64,000 bases of DNA from Tomocerus qinae (lineage: Eukaryota; Arthropoda; Collembola; Entomobryomorpha; Tomoceridae), in assembly GCA_020055645.1 (NCBI GenBank), contig CM034550.1, positions 18,923,001 through 18,987,000 on the forward strand, read 5' to 3'. The position numbers and the translations under genes are program-made. A model generated the notes under the pieces. It was given only the letters and a program-made list of their open reading frames with translations, was not told where the DNA came from and ran no database searches. Below are positions 1-14,200 of this stretch, in pieces. Every line of letters begins with the position of its first letter. Position 1 is the stretch's first letter.

Positions 1-3000
1 GAGCTGTGGGGATTCCCTGGGATTTAGCACATTTAATGGCACGGATCCTGAGGGTGGCCCACTTTAAGCTTTCATTTTCCTCGCCCAAAAGTCTCTATTA
101 TCCATTTCATCTTGTACTATGATGTTATCTTATATCACTTGGGATATATTCTGTGTTTTTCTGCTGTGTATAGCTTTTATTTGAGAAAATTTCGTTTTCG
201 TGTGTACTTATCGTTAGCAGAGCAAAAGAGTCTAGTATTACTTGTTATATTATTTTGACAGGATCAGAGTACATAAGGACAAGAGAGAGAGAGAGGATCA
301 GTTTGTAGTCATCGTAAGATGTTCACTTTGAAAATAAGTACGAGACGAGGTTATGGATATGGAATGTCGTGGCATGGCAAAGTAATATCTGAAAAGCAAG
401 TGAAAGCACTAAAAGTCATAGATTCTACTCTATTAGCAACTATATACATTACAGTAATGCAATATGATATTATGATGCTCATGATGTGGTTTTCCTACCA
501 TTCGTGACAGTGTAAAGAGCTAAGTGTTGAAGACACCCTGCCGTTTCGTGTCACCTTTTGAGTGATTGATGATCTAGAGCCAATAAATCATTCACACCTT
601 TTCTTTCTCTCTACGCCGTGACAGTCCACAGGAAAATGTGTACAATACTAATATGAACGTATGATGGAGAAAACCAACTCTGTTGTCGCATTATCAACCA
701 TTAACTCCTTCATTCTTTCCTCTCTGCTTTCTTTTCATTTCACACTCTATCCTTTGACCATCTATAATCTTAATTCCAATACCTATTTTCTTGGTACTAG
801 TACCCGCATCTCTATTGTCAATTCTGTACAGGTAAAACCAGTGCACTTTTCATAAAAGCTTTATGATAAACTTTTCCCTATCGATTGCAAAAATTTGAAA
901 TTGAAAAACATTTCTAACATTTTCTTTCGTTTCTAATTTGCGTTTTATAAATTATAAAACACAAACCATAATATTATATAATATTGTAGGCCAATTTTAT
1001 TTAATGGATGAACGTGGATGCTAAATGTTTCACACTTTTAATGAGTACACCGATTATCTATTTATGTGCAAAAATTATTCCATTTCCATTTACATTTGTA
1101 TTGCAGATATAATTGGTACACGAAAATTTGTCGGAGGTTGGAGCTGTAATTCGGATTCTGTGCAGTGTTTAGCCAATATGTATTGACCCTGTGGCAGTTG
1201 GTGATAATTGTTATGACATTATAAAGAGCCCACTTTGTCTGCGGAAGTGAAAGTTAATTCTTGTCTCGTTGTTCTTGCATTTGCACACACTCCACAGTTA
1301 CACACTTTGGTTTAATTTAGCCATTAGATGTTTTAGACTAGTACTTATGCTAAAGTGGCTCTAGTATAAGCAGTAGTATAATGTGCATAGAATGATTAAG
1401 CGAAATGAAGCGTTGAGTTGACTTTGTATATTATGTAATATGTATATAGGCGTGGATGTAGTAGTAAGTAGTCAAGTACCTAGTTTTTAAAGGTCGACTG
1501 AGTCAGAGACCTACAAGAGGATTTTTGTAGGGAGACAGGAGTATTGTGCTTGAATAAGTAAATAAAACAGATCGTGGACGTGAAAACGGATATATGGTAG
1601 TAACATGTCGTAGGATAATATAGTAATGGCACGTTAAAATGGAAAGAAGGAAGCCAGAGGGAAGAGTAAAGTAGTTTTTTAAGCATTAGAACATACACAA
1701 GACTATAAGAAATCTAATAGGGGATTTATTTATGATGATTGTTCATATGTTCATATATATTTGTTGTCTGTAGTAGAGCACGAGAATTTGTTGTAGTCGA
1801 CAAGGCAGTATTATTATTTACATTCACGTGTGCCCGAAGAGTTTGGTCGGAGAGGGTCTGGCTGGATTCGCTTCGCTTCGTCTGGTTTGTAGTAGTTGTC
1901 AGTTAGTTCACGTCTCCACTTGTTCCACTACTATTTTCTCTCTATCTGCATGTGACTAATGTAAAATAAAGTACCTACATGCTTTAGTAGCTCGTACTAA
2001 GTACATACATACAATGCATACGAGCTACTACGTGCATGCAACGCTTTTTATCAAATAATATATAAAATGTTATACACATTTTACACATAACCTTCAACAA
2101 AAGAGAAAAGTATGAAATTCTAGTTAATAAAATGCACTAAAGTTCGGAGCTCAGACTTAAGTCAGATCCAGAGATGGTGATAGAAATTTTTGCGATCTTC
2201 TGCTGAAATATCCCAAATCGACTCAACTGTCTCTCTCCCTCTTTGTACTTTCTAGAAAAGTAGAGACAGGACGCTAAACCCACTCCACTAGTTTCATTGT
2301 CAGTACAATACAATAGAGATATTCTACTACTCAACTTTTCTCCGCCTACTCTATTCACTCAATCAGTTAAGTTTATACATTCTCACGATTTCCCTACCCC
2401 ATCTCCTATTCCTAGACACAATTGGCATTTATTCCTCAAATTGTACACACCACAAGTCCAATAAGAATTTATCCAAGACGTGTGCTTAACATAATAACTA
2501 ATGTACCATTGTGTAGGCGTTTCTTTTGTTAGAATTTAAATTGGAGTATCGTTTTCAACACAATTGCTCCCAATTATAATTTAGATGTTACTTATCCAAT
2601 TTCAATGATCCACGAATGCCAATAAAAATTTAATAGCTACTGGTATATTCATATAATACTTAAAACAGATAATATACTTCAATGGATATTCTTCAACTAA
2701 CAATTCAGACCCTCATAAAAATAAGGATATTATTTAGTTATTTCCAGTTATATAAAAGTAAAGAATAATGCCATTGACATCACTGTCGATTTTAATACAA
2801 TGTAAAAGCCTGCAAGTAACCGCTTTAGGTGAAAGTTCCTTCGAAACTATTAATGTGATTCGCATATTAATTAGTTATTCACAATTTTCTTTGGGCAAAA
2901 CTCTCCCTTGGTGTATACAAACAAGTTACAAAGGCAGGCGGAGTGCCATGTACATTCTTGTGCTGTCTTCTTTTATGATATGATATAGATTAGGAACGTG

Positions 3001-6000
3001 GATGCATGTTCATGTCTATTTCACTAATTTGACTAACTCTATCAACTTTGATTATGTAATGGAGATACGCTGTCATTGTGATGTGATACTCCACTGACTC
3101 TTATGTAATATAACAAAGTAAGCTCAAGCATGCAGACAGACACTTTGTCACTTAGCATTTTCTACATTTTGCAAACTGTCTACAAGCATATAATACTTGT
3201 ATTTATGCCTAAGGCATATTTTCTAATGCGATTTAAGGTTAACTTTTAAGAACGTACCTAAAAGCAAATCTTCTTAGTTTATTTCACAACTTCTATCTTG
3301 AATAATTTCTCCATTGCAAAATTTCAAAATATTCTAGTTTGAAAATAATTTGCATAGATTCAATCAGCTAGGATTTTTAACTAGATTATTATTGTGTGGA
3401 GCTTTTAGAGAGATTGTACTATGCTTAGAAATGAAGTGATTACCTATGAAAAGAAAAGGGGGAAGTTTTCAATTACTACCGACAGGAAATAACGAAAGTG
3501 CTTCGTATCAGCATTCCTTCATAACATGCAATTTTGAGTCTGTACCGAGAGATGCTACGTAGTTGTGCAAAGTTTGTGTGTATAAAGATTTAAGTAAAGT
3601 GAAAGGATTGTAAGAGGGGGGAGCCTTAAAACAAAAGGATTTATTGATTGGTATCGTACACAATTGTAGTAGTACCCATAGGCATTTCAGCTCAGTATCC
3701 ATTCATTAGAATTCCACTAATGAAATGATGTCGTCAGCATTTCACTCCGAGTTCACTAATAGCAAATAGTCTGTTAAGTAAGAGAAGAGAGCTCTGTCAA
3801 TTCACTACGGTTCAATTCAAAGGAACTACTAGCAAAATGTCCCTTAATACAAGAAGGAAAAGGAAAGTAAATTAAGAGAAGGCAGAGAGACTATATATAC
3901 ACATATAGGTATATAGTATAGTATATAATCGGCATCAGGATAATATCTCCCCGAAAATCATTTACTTACAAACGGTCGTCGCTATAGCCAAGCATAAAGT
4001 AGACAAGAGCTGTTTATGACGCAATCATCTAATCGTCCAAGAGTACTTACATTACTACTCCTACTACTACTACATACATACGGACAACATAACAGGGAAA
4101 CACTCGAGTAATACAATAACTTTGAGATTTCGACCTCATTAAGATTTCCCTACACACAATCTAATGGACTACTCCCTTCTATATCTATGTACTAGAAATT
4201 GCTCTTGATTTGCTGATGTTACCAGAAATGGGATTAAAAGACTACTAAATACGTACTTCTATTTGACTCTAGTTCAAAGTTTAAGGAAATCCAATGTCCT
4301 CGTCCTAAAGGGCTATACTACACTCTACTCCATTTATATTATAATACTTTACTTCCTACATTCAGTCTAAAACATACATGATGTGTTTATAGTGTACTTA
4401 AATATGGAATATCTTTGTAACATTTATGTAGGTCCTTTAATAGAGCAAATGTAAACAAGAAATATGCCATCAAATAAACAAAAGTTGTTGGATTGCATTG
4501 TAAGGAAAAGGAGATGAAGGTTCTAATCCTAATAGAAATGAAATTCTTTGTCCGTATAGTACAAAAGTTATAATTTGTATAACGTAACTAGAACCTTTGA
4601 GTCTACTTTTGCATTACATAGCATTTGGTTAAATTTCTTAAGCAATTTAGCCACAAGAGGTTTTCCAGTGACGATTTTGTTTCCTTGCTTTCCCCTAATT
4701 CTTTTTAATCTAGTCAACTCTCTCTTCTGTCTTGGTCGGTAATTGCCAACCGTATCAAGCGATACCCCTTCTATCGTAGTAGTAAAGAAAATATTGGAGA
4801 AAGTATAATGGCATATCCTATAGCAGATTCTACAATATTGTTTTTAGATTCACATTTTGACTAGCTATACACTTAAGTTTTACTTTTGAACGTATAAATG
4901 TCAGACGTAAGTATATGCCTAGAATATTGTGATTTCTATCTTTCCTGACATTCCTAAAGTACCTAAAGTAATACGATGCAATTTTCGTGGAGAAAAGCAA
5001 AATTCATGTCACACAGGAAATGAAATGAGTCCATCTTATCCTCGTTCCCGGTGTGCAGTATATAGTAGTAGGAATGTGTACGGTAGTACTTACGATTAGA
5101 AACCACTTCATTTCGACTGGTCCAATTAGGGAGGTAAGAAGTTATATTATTTTGGGAAGGGTTTGGAGTTACTTAGCTCTATCTTTTAGTGTTTGAAGTA
5201 TATACACGTTTGTTAGTGTGTAACAATGTTCCTCTTGATTGCGTTGAGTGTATCTGCAGTGGAGCGAGGACAGGAAAAGAGTACATAGTTTCTTACACAT
5301 ACAAATAGAGCTGACAATGAAGTGAGCGAAGGAATAAAGGATTAGTGTGTTTGGATGGAAGTAGCTTCTTCCTTTTACCTTACAGATAAGTACAATGTGA
5401 ATGCAATAATAATATAGATTGGACAGACAAGATAAGTAAATGTAGGTAGGCACTACGTATACAGAAAGCAGTTCACTTTACTACAGAAATAACAGATAAT
5501 AACTATGTTTTTCCACTCGCTGCATGAAATTCTTAATAAGACTTCTTTAGATCAACACAAAGAGAATGGATGCAAGAATTCCCTTCTTGGATTACGTACT
5601 TTATCATCAGTATGGATCCGCCTTCGTCTTTTGTACCATTTTGACTTTATTTCCTTTTCTCTTAACATTTATTTAGCCATCTATTATCTTCTTGCTATCC
5701 CACACTGTCAAAATATTCCACATTTATTTACTTTTACTCTCTTCAAATCTTCATACTACTTTTTTTTAGTTTACAAAGTCAAACTTTAATTAAAAGCAGT
5801 TTTCATTCTTATCTCCGTTTACGTATCTTTCAGTAAAAATTGTGGGTTAACATTGATTTTTGATAATAATCATTCTAGATATCGAAAATTCAAAACTGTG
5901 AAGCATAGTATGTAAATACATTTCACAATATTGTCAAATTATCATTACCAATAGCTAATTTGATTTCAGTGACAATATAATAAACATGCGTTTTCATCAC

Positions 6001-8168
6001 TGCTCGTTTTTCTTAGATAAAAATTATTGTTGTTAGTCATATGTAAACTATCACTTCGTTCTTAAAATATATTTTAGTATAACCGGAAACTAGAATAACA
6101 ATATTAAATAATATTATTTAATTTCTCGTTTTGTACAAACACCATTTACACCAATCAACCGTGTATGGAATAACTACCCAACAATTTTTTTGGAACATCA
6201 AACTTTTATCTCATTACTGATTAATGTAGGTTCTTTAGCATTTAATTCATCTAAAAATTATTTACAATTATCCATTCCGTATAGTAAATTCATCGAATAG
6301 TCAATCATAAAGTGTTTAAATATGGTATGTATCATTAAATACATTGAAGTGGAAAGTCTAGCATTTATTTTGATACGACATTCATGTGCTTTATGTAATG
6401 TAGCTAAAAGTAGGGCAAATCAGAATGTAAATACGCATGCAAATTATGTCCATGATGTCATGATTTAACTCAGGAAATGAAAAGGGTAAACTTGTATGAG
6501 TGCTGACAGCTAGAATAATAATGACGATAATCGTCAGCCATGCATTTGCTTGGTTAACATAAATTTTATGTTGAAATTACATTAATAAAGGATGTATAGG
6601 GAAGGGAGTACACTGACTTAAGTACCTATTTAAACTTTCCATAACTCCGTGCATTGGAAATGCAAAAGTCCCATTTTCTGTATAAGATGTGTGGACGTAC
6701 GTATCGAGTTTGACAATTTTTCTTTCATCTTGAATCTCATTTGGTCTATTGAGGAACCATTGCATCTTTTCTAAAATCACATCATTTGACTTGGCATGGC
6801 TTGAGTTATATAGATCAGACACATTTTTCAATTCCTCTTCGCACCCGTTCTCTCTTGATATATGACATCCCGCTTCTTTTTCGTGTATATTTGGGATTCA
6901 AAAACATATTAGTCGATATATTCTAGAAACGACTTTTATTTTATATGATTTCGTAGCATTTCGTATCTACAGTTCTCGCATGCTCATGAGTAAGTAATGC
7001 ACTCTCTTTCCCCCTCTCTCTATAAGGATGCATGTAGACGTGAGGATGAGACTGTGGAACTGAAGATGAGTCTATCAGTCAACCCAAGAGTCTATCTTAT
7101 TCGCATTTACTGGAGAAAATGCAGTTACTTACTTATTTACTTTTCTATTTCTTTACTCGGCTTGGTTGGGTCTTGGGAGATTGTGAGATGAGTTGAATGT
7201 CTTAGAGCCGAATCTAGTCTTGTCTATCTCCAGCAATGAAACTTATGGAAATGGCTCACTTCACTCCCGTCTCCGAAGATGCCAACTCATCATTTCTTCG
7301 CTGATCCACTGAGCTGAACTCATATTCTGCCTCAGATTGAACTGAATTGAACTCAACTGTTCATCTGATCTCATATATGTTCACTTTTCTACTAGCTTTA
7401 CATTACTTAGATAGCTATTAGAATTCTGCACTGCCACACTTGCACCAACTCCTGCCCTAATAACTACATCCAAACTCTCTTGTTTTCATATACTAGAAAG
7501 AATAAACTACAACCAAAGATAGGTTTTTAGGTATTGTACCAATCCTGGAACAAAATCCAATATTTTTCTACCTTCCTATCCTTATTGAGATAAATATCCT
7601 TCTTCATCATCGTTTTTCTACCAATATGTTCCAAATGCAATATAATATCGGCCATAATACAAAATGTAAACATTTTGCTGACGATATATATTTCAATTTC
7701 AACGAAAACTCATTCTTATAATGTAATATTGTTACACTTTCAAATTGTGTACTATCTAACGGATAAATGGCCCGTGCTTCTCATACAGATCGTTTTTAGT
7801 ATGGAAATCTACCTAAATTGTTACTTTAAAACGTCATCCGATACATTTACACTTTTCACAAGATATCCAGAAAAACTTGCAAATAGTTTTACATGGGTTG
7901 GTTCCTTTACATCTGAAATGGTCTATCATCATTTTTAAATCTTTGTCTACAAGTTAAATAGAAGATGAATTGATTGAACAATAATATTAAATTGCTTTTT
8001 TGCATATCTTCAGACAAAGCAGAAATTGCAATTTAAAATTGAACAGATACTACCAACTACAGATCCATACACAACACAATGCACCCATTATTTGTTTTTT
8101 AGATTACCATTATGCTCCCAAAATCTGTATTGACATTTAATTACTATTTCTTTCTTTTTGTTTTGCAG
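1..8168. other. Upstream region without a recognised gene
   Basis: No reading frame here resembles a known protein family, and I could not chain any exons. The sequence is AT-rich, with short runs of TAG/TAC and TATA-type simple sequence (for example around 3890-3930). The right end should contain 5' untranslated exons or the promoter of the CUB/LDLa gene, because its first coding exon is preceded by a good splice acceptor at 8167-8168. I could not locate the upstream donor or the promoter. One compositionally unusual open frame on the minus strand is listed separately. Confidence 0.5.
6577..6897 (-). other. Unrecognised open frame, possible orphan exon
   Basis: An open frame of 106 codons runs from just after a TGA at 6898-6900 to a stop at 6577. 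The predicted peptide is hydrophilic and balanced, including Trp, Cys, Glu and Lys, unlike the Ile/Tyr/Leu-rich chance frames elsewhere in this AT-rich DNA. It has no in-frame ATG near the start, so if real it would be an internal exon. A possible donor (AG then GTACTT) lies near its end at about 6627, but no convincing acceptor was found. I do not recognise a family. It could be a chance frame or a decayed exon. Confidence 0.15.
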
Positions 8169-8276
8169 ATTGAAGGATGAATCGAAACTCGTTGATTGGG
8201 AAGTCATGGTTTGATTCGAAAGCAAAAATTAAATAAGGTGAAGAGTGGCAGTTTGCAAAAAGAAGAGCAAGACAAT
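8169..8276 (+). promoter_or_regulatory. 5' UTR portion of CUB/LDLa gene exon with a short uORF
   Basis: The acceptor TTTTGCAG ends at 8168, so the exon with the signal peptide starts as untranslated leader. An upstream ATG at 8177 opens a 19-codon frame that stops at 8234-8236, out of frame with the main start at 8277. It could lower translation of the main frame. This is seen in the sequence; any effect is inference. Confidence 0.4.
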
Positions 8277-11200
8277 ATGTTTGTTACAATGTTGCAGCGC
8301 TTCACTCTGGTTGGCCACTGCCACTTTTTTATGCATTTGATGACCTGTCTTGTAGTTGGGTCATCTACGTCAGTAGCGGCCAGTAAGTTGTAACATGTTA
8401 CTTTTATTACCAACGGGAGACAAAAAAATCATGAAAAGTTACTTTTTTGACTGTGTTTTTACAGATTGTAGTCAATTTATAGCACTATCAACTGTTTCCA
8501 GCAAAGGAAAAATTACTTCTCCAGGGTGGCCTTCCCCATATCCACCTAATGCAGTCTGTCGATATAAATTACAGGTTACTTTATATTAGTAATATAACTA
8601 AAATAGACGAAAGAATTTTAATTTCAATATTAAGGATCAATTTATTTAAGCAATATTCGAAGTGACCTACTTGGTTATTTTTCTTGTGTATTTAGCATAA
8701 AAATTTAATTTTTAATAACGTATATTGAAGGATCTGATGCAACATGCACAAACTTATGAGTTTGTTTCAATGTATACAAAGCATCAACATCATCTAAAAT
8801 CTAAATTGCAAATCTAGATTCTGTGTAGCTAAACAACTATGATGTAGTTATTAGTAGAAAAAAGTGCATTAGGTTCTAGGAAAAGCATGCATAATTTATA
8901 TCTACAGCTATGTAACATCAAATGTTTGTTTATAAAAATATAGGGTGAAGCCTGGGAGGGAGTTAAAATAACTTTCGACCACTTTGACTTAGAAGCTCCA
9001 TACAAAGCGGGGTAATCTTAAACTATTTTTCCTACATAGTTCTATTTTACTCGTACCCGGCGACTTTTCATCAGAGAAAGTAGCACAACGGACAAGTGGC
9101 ATAATGGACAACTTGCACAAAATAAATACATCTTTTCTCCTCGTTTTTGTTTTTAGTAAATGTGGTGGAGTATCTCAAAGTATTAGTATGGTAATAAAAA
9201 CAATCCCAATCATCTGTTCCCAAAACTGTCAATTCTTGTAAATGATTTTCCCTTTTTCTTCAAATTAATTTCAATGACCAACTCATAAAAATATCAAATG
9301 ATTAATACAGGAAAGGCAAAGGAGTCTCCCTTACTATTGTGTGTCTATTTTCTCTAGTGCCACTTTCCCTGGTGCCTAGTCGTCTAATACCCATTTATTT
9401 TAGTCAATATTTTATCTTTGTTTTGTGTACGAAATGATAAAATGTAGCAGAATTAAAATGTGACAGTGATTGACCGGCTATCTATAGTTTATAAAAGTTT
9501 ATATTCGCCGTATAGATTGTACAATGTATATAGTTGTCTTGTTGCACCGTTATGGATGCTATAAACTACATATTTAATGGAACACGATATGATACGCGAT
9601 TAGCCATGTAACAACAGCAATTGGACGAGAGAGTACAAAAGTTCATCGATTACATTGTTTACATATTTATATAGCGAAGACTAGGAATGAAGGCTTTTCT
9701 CCGGCTTTCTTCGTCTACGGAGAAAGTACAGTTATTAATTATATTATTCTAGAATGGTCTTCAATATGAATTCCAGGAGTGAGTCTTGATTAAATTTTGA
9801 CTCTAGTTTCAGTCTACTATGCGTAATTACTATTTTATATAGTAAACATCGATAGAAAGTATGAAAATATTTGAATTCATTAAGTTTTCGGTATTTTTCG
9901 TATAAAAGTTGGATAGATATGTCTATTTAAAAGGAATTTGTTATAAAACAAAAATGGTAGATATTTCTACTTAGTAAAGTGTATTTGTATGTACTCTGTA
10001 GATGTTTGTCTGACAATTTGGAACTAGCGACTGTTGACAGTCGTGGGCAGCGTACATTTCGGGGTCGGTTTTGTGGGAGCCAAGTCCCTGCTCCAATTTT
10101 GGTTCTACATCCAACTGCCGAACTTGTTTTCAGATCCAATCACGCCGTTCATCATGAAGGATTTTCCGCCACGTACGAGTTCATCGATGAAGGTCTCTTG
10201 GCTCAACTTTCTACAACTTTCTCTTCCTTAACTCTCCTCACTTGGCTTAGCTTCACTTCCTTATAAACTAACAATAGCTAATCCATACACATTTTATGCT
10301 ATCTTTTCAACAAAGTTCTGTTGCAGATATCCATTCTCATTCTCAACATCACTATCCGCTACAACTCAACTCACTCCACAATCCACTACTAATGGCAGGA
10401 GAATGGATCCTAATTAATTCTTCTTTCACCCTCATAATGCCCTCATTTTTGCCTGTCTAAATAAACCTCTAGAACTTTATTCTACACACAACATCATCAT
10501 CTGTGTATCAAGAGATTATTTCACAAATTGCTTAGGTATTCTGTTTTTTTCTTCATTGCCCCTGGGACTTTCTCGGGGGTATTTAATATTTTATCTCCTT
10601 AACCAGTCTGAGATTTTTTTAACTTTCCTACAACATTTTCTAAACAAACAAACTGTTCTACCAGATTGTACGTCTACTTACTGAACTGCAATTATTTTCT
10701 TCTTCGACTATCTAGGCTAGGATTCGTTATTAACATCACAGTAACAGTTATTACATGCATTAATGCATTTTACACACAAATAGTTTGAACTAAGGTTATT
10801 AGTTTATCCATATGTTACAAGTGCTAGCATACCAATAGCAAAAAATAATATTTAGACTGAAATTCTCCATATTTTCATTTGTGTAAGAAGTAAATTATAG
10901 GCAGAATGCTTTAGGAGGCTAATTTCTGAATATAATAGTCTAGATATCCATATTAGTGCAGTTAGCTATATCCAAAGCGGTTAAAGTCACATCCGCATCA
11001 TCCATCATCGCATCTCTAGTGCCAAGTCATCGCTTTCTTTTCTTCTCCTTCACATGCTAATGCAATTTTCTACTTTCCTTCTTCTTTTTATATACTTATG
11101 TGCAGACTTGCACACAAGAGTAGTAGAAGAATGATAAAAGTATAAGAGACAAAGCTTTGGTAGTTTTTCCTTTAATTTTATCTATAGAATACCTTCCTGT

Positions 11201-14200
11201 ACATTGCAATGCACTCTTAGTTCCCAAGAGGAGATATACTAGCAGAGGGCACAATACATTATGGCTTGAAGAAAGGCAGTCGCTTTATTATACTCCTAAC
11301 AATTTGTTAAACTGAGATTATTTTACAATAAACATCGTTCTGTTCGCTGCACGAGAATAATGCTCCGATTTTCCATTGTGCTGTCGGCAAGCAATGATCT
11401 GTCAAGCTGTCGATCCTTTTTACTTGCCAACTCAAGCACTATAGTAGATCTATATTGCTTTGTGTACCTATTATTATAGTTTTCCTTGCATGCATTCTGC
11501 ACATTTCCTTCGGCTTGCAGAAGTCAATTTTCTACCGATGAATTATCTGTATATTATTCATTTAACATAACAAAATGACTGATTCTAAAACCTTCAATCA
11601 TTTCCAACGTTTGGAAAATATGTATAACAGATTTTAATTTCGTTACAGCCAATGTGGAATTGCCGAAACTGAATGCAACGTCGCCTTGTGGGGATATTCT
11701 CAATGGGATAGGAGGATTAATTACATCTCCTGGTAAATAAGAGTCTCAATTTTTAAACAAATAATTTTACAATTTGGTAATTAAATGCTATGTCTGAATT
11801 CCAAAGTTTTATAATGATCCATTCGAAACTATTTCATGTAGTAATTTAACAGATGTCTTGCCATTTTTGAGTTTTTCTTTCTGCAAATAACTTAATAATT
11901 GTATTGTAAAATGATCAAGGTTACCCCAAAGGATATTCTGCAGGACTGGATTGTCTATGGCTTATTCGTGTTCAGTACGGCCATGCTATTTACGTCCGTA
12001 TTCAAAGATTGGAGTTTCAGGGGAGTACAGGTAAGACTGTGTCCTACCTCTATAAAATTGTTACGTCACAGTTCACAGGGTAACTTATAACATTTCTAAA
12101 TATAGTCATTCATTCATTATGAATCTGAAGTAGACTAACCAATTACCAGTACCACCACAGGACATTAATTAAGACAAACCTACTATACAGACTAATTTGA
12201 ATCCAAAAATAGCAGCCATACCTTAATAGTATTCTATTGTAGAATATCTACCATAATAAATGCAAATTTAGAAAAAGTTAACCCTTTTCCTTTCCTAATT
12301 GCAATCCCAAGCGGGATAAAGATAAAAATAACCTTTTTAGTGTTTGTTAATCTACTGCTCTGTAAATACAGTATTAATATTCTTAGACAATAATATAATC
12401 ATTTATATCTGAAAATTGTAGAAAGTATTATTATTTGATATTCAGCAATAGTCTCGGTAAGACGTCTGGATTATCACATGTTACTTTTGCTATTACTATT
12501 GATAGCAAGATAGTACTAATTTGTCATAGCTAATTGAAATATTATATGGATCATCATAATTGGCTCATCCTTTTCTTTGCTGTCAATATTAAAAAAGAGC
12601 TAAAATAAAGACGAAAGATAATTTCTATCTACACAGATTGAATCCATACAGCAATGCCTGATAGAAAATAAAGGCTAAGACATGGTCAAAGTATAAATCA
12701 GGTTAGGGCTTATGATGATAGAGATCATCACTGCATGTGTTTATAATTGTGTCGCTTCGTTCGTGTAGGTATTTGCAACATATTTGTTAGTTCATGGCGG
12801 AGAAACATGAAGCAAAAAAATGATAGATGTGTAAGAATGGTATTTACTTGGAATAGGTTGAATGTAGTACTTTTATGTAGTAGTAGCTGGAGAAATTCCA
12901 CTTGAGTTCACATCACATAAATGCAATTGGTTGTTGGTTCGTTGAGTGAAGCCGAGAGAAAGGCGAACGTTGACAAGAGTGAGAAAAGGATGGCATTGCA
13001 AATGGGATATAGCGAATAGTGTCACATAGCAAATCGAAATAGCACTCGCCATCATTCATTTTCTTGATTGAAATATAAATGCCGATTCAATGTGAATATA
13101 ATATAGGTATAGAGATATGGAAATTCGAACCATATAGTGGCCAACAAAGCTAGATAATAGTAAGAAACATCAATCAGTCTTCTCTGAAGACAATGCTATT
13201 CTTTTTTACCATTCGTGTTTGATTTAAAAACAGAACATGAAATACATACTTCTACGCTTTCACCTTTGCTTTCTCTTGTGTAAAAATCTCATATAAACTA
13301 TAGAGACTTGCAGAAAAGGGTTTTGTTGGCAGATCCAGTCAGGTTGGCATTGGCACCGCATGCATCGAATAAAAGTTCAGGAAAAGGAAAAGAAAGCAGT
13401 TCTTGCTCATTCTACCGTTCATTGACTTGACGGACGTTCGTTTCATTGTTTCGCCTACTCTACTCCTACCCACTTATTTGCATAAAGGTATCTACAGAGG
13501 AGGATGAAACACGTTTTCTAACCATAGTTTACAATTCCAAGAACTATGTTAACATTTATTTCTTTTTGCACAGCAACTACTACTACAATAACATTATTAG
13601 GTATCTGCCATGACACTGTTATTCAATACAGACCATTCAATTTATCTATACATGCTATACAATGTACTGTAAAATTCCGAAGGCGATCTTTTTATTTACA
13701 AATGTCAAATATAATTCAAGTCTTTGATATATTAAATATATTAAATATATTACCTTACGTTATACAGTACAAAAAAATTGCTACTTTTTGAATATAATTC
13801 ACCGTAGCCTTAACCATGTTTTAACCAAACAACAAGAAAACAGAGTTGGCCTATAGCCAAAGTTGATTGGCAGTCTAATAGACTGCCAATATAATATTAC
13901 CTATGCGTAATGGTTAACATTCCTTGTGGATGTGTACACTATTTTTATGCATGTAAAGAAAGTACGTACTAAAAATGATAAATATGTAGATTTTTGAATC
14001 CCTGTATTGATGCAGACAGTTCTAATTTGGATTTCTGGTTTGAATTGTAATTATGAATTAAGAGAAAGCAAGGAGAAAGTAAAAGGGAAAGTTAGGGACA
14101 ATTCTGCTGTGCATTAGGAGTCTTTTTATAAAAGCAATTGAAATAGGAAGGGAGAAAAGGGAACTGTAGATTCAAAATTAGTGTACAATAAGTAGCACAA

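Noticed and set aside
9080..9410. Possible terminal repeats of a transposon (AGTGGCA-type words at both ends)
   Set aside because: Only short words match, and no target duplication or consistent inverted ends could be drawn.
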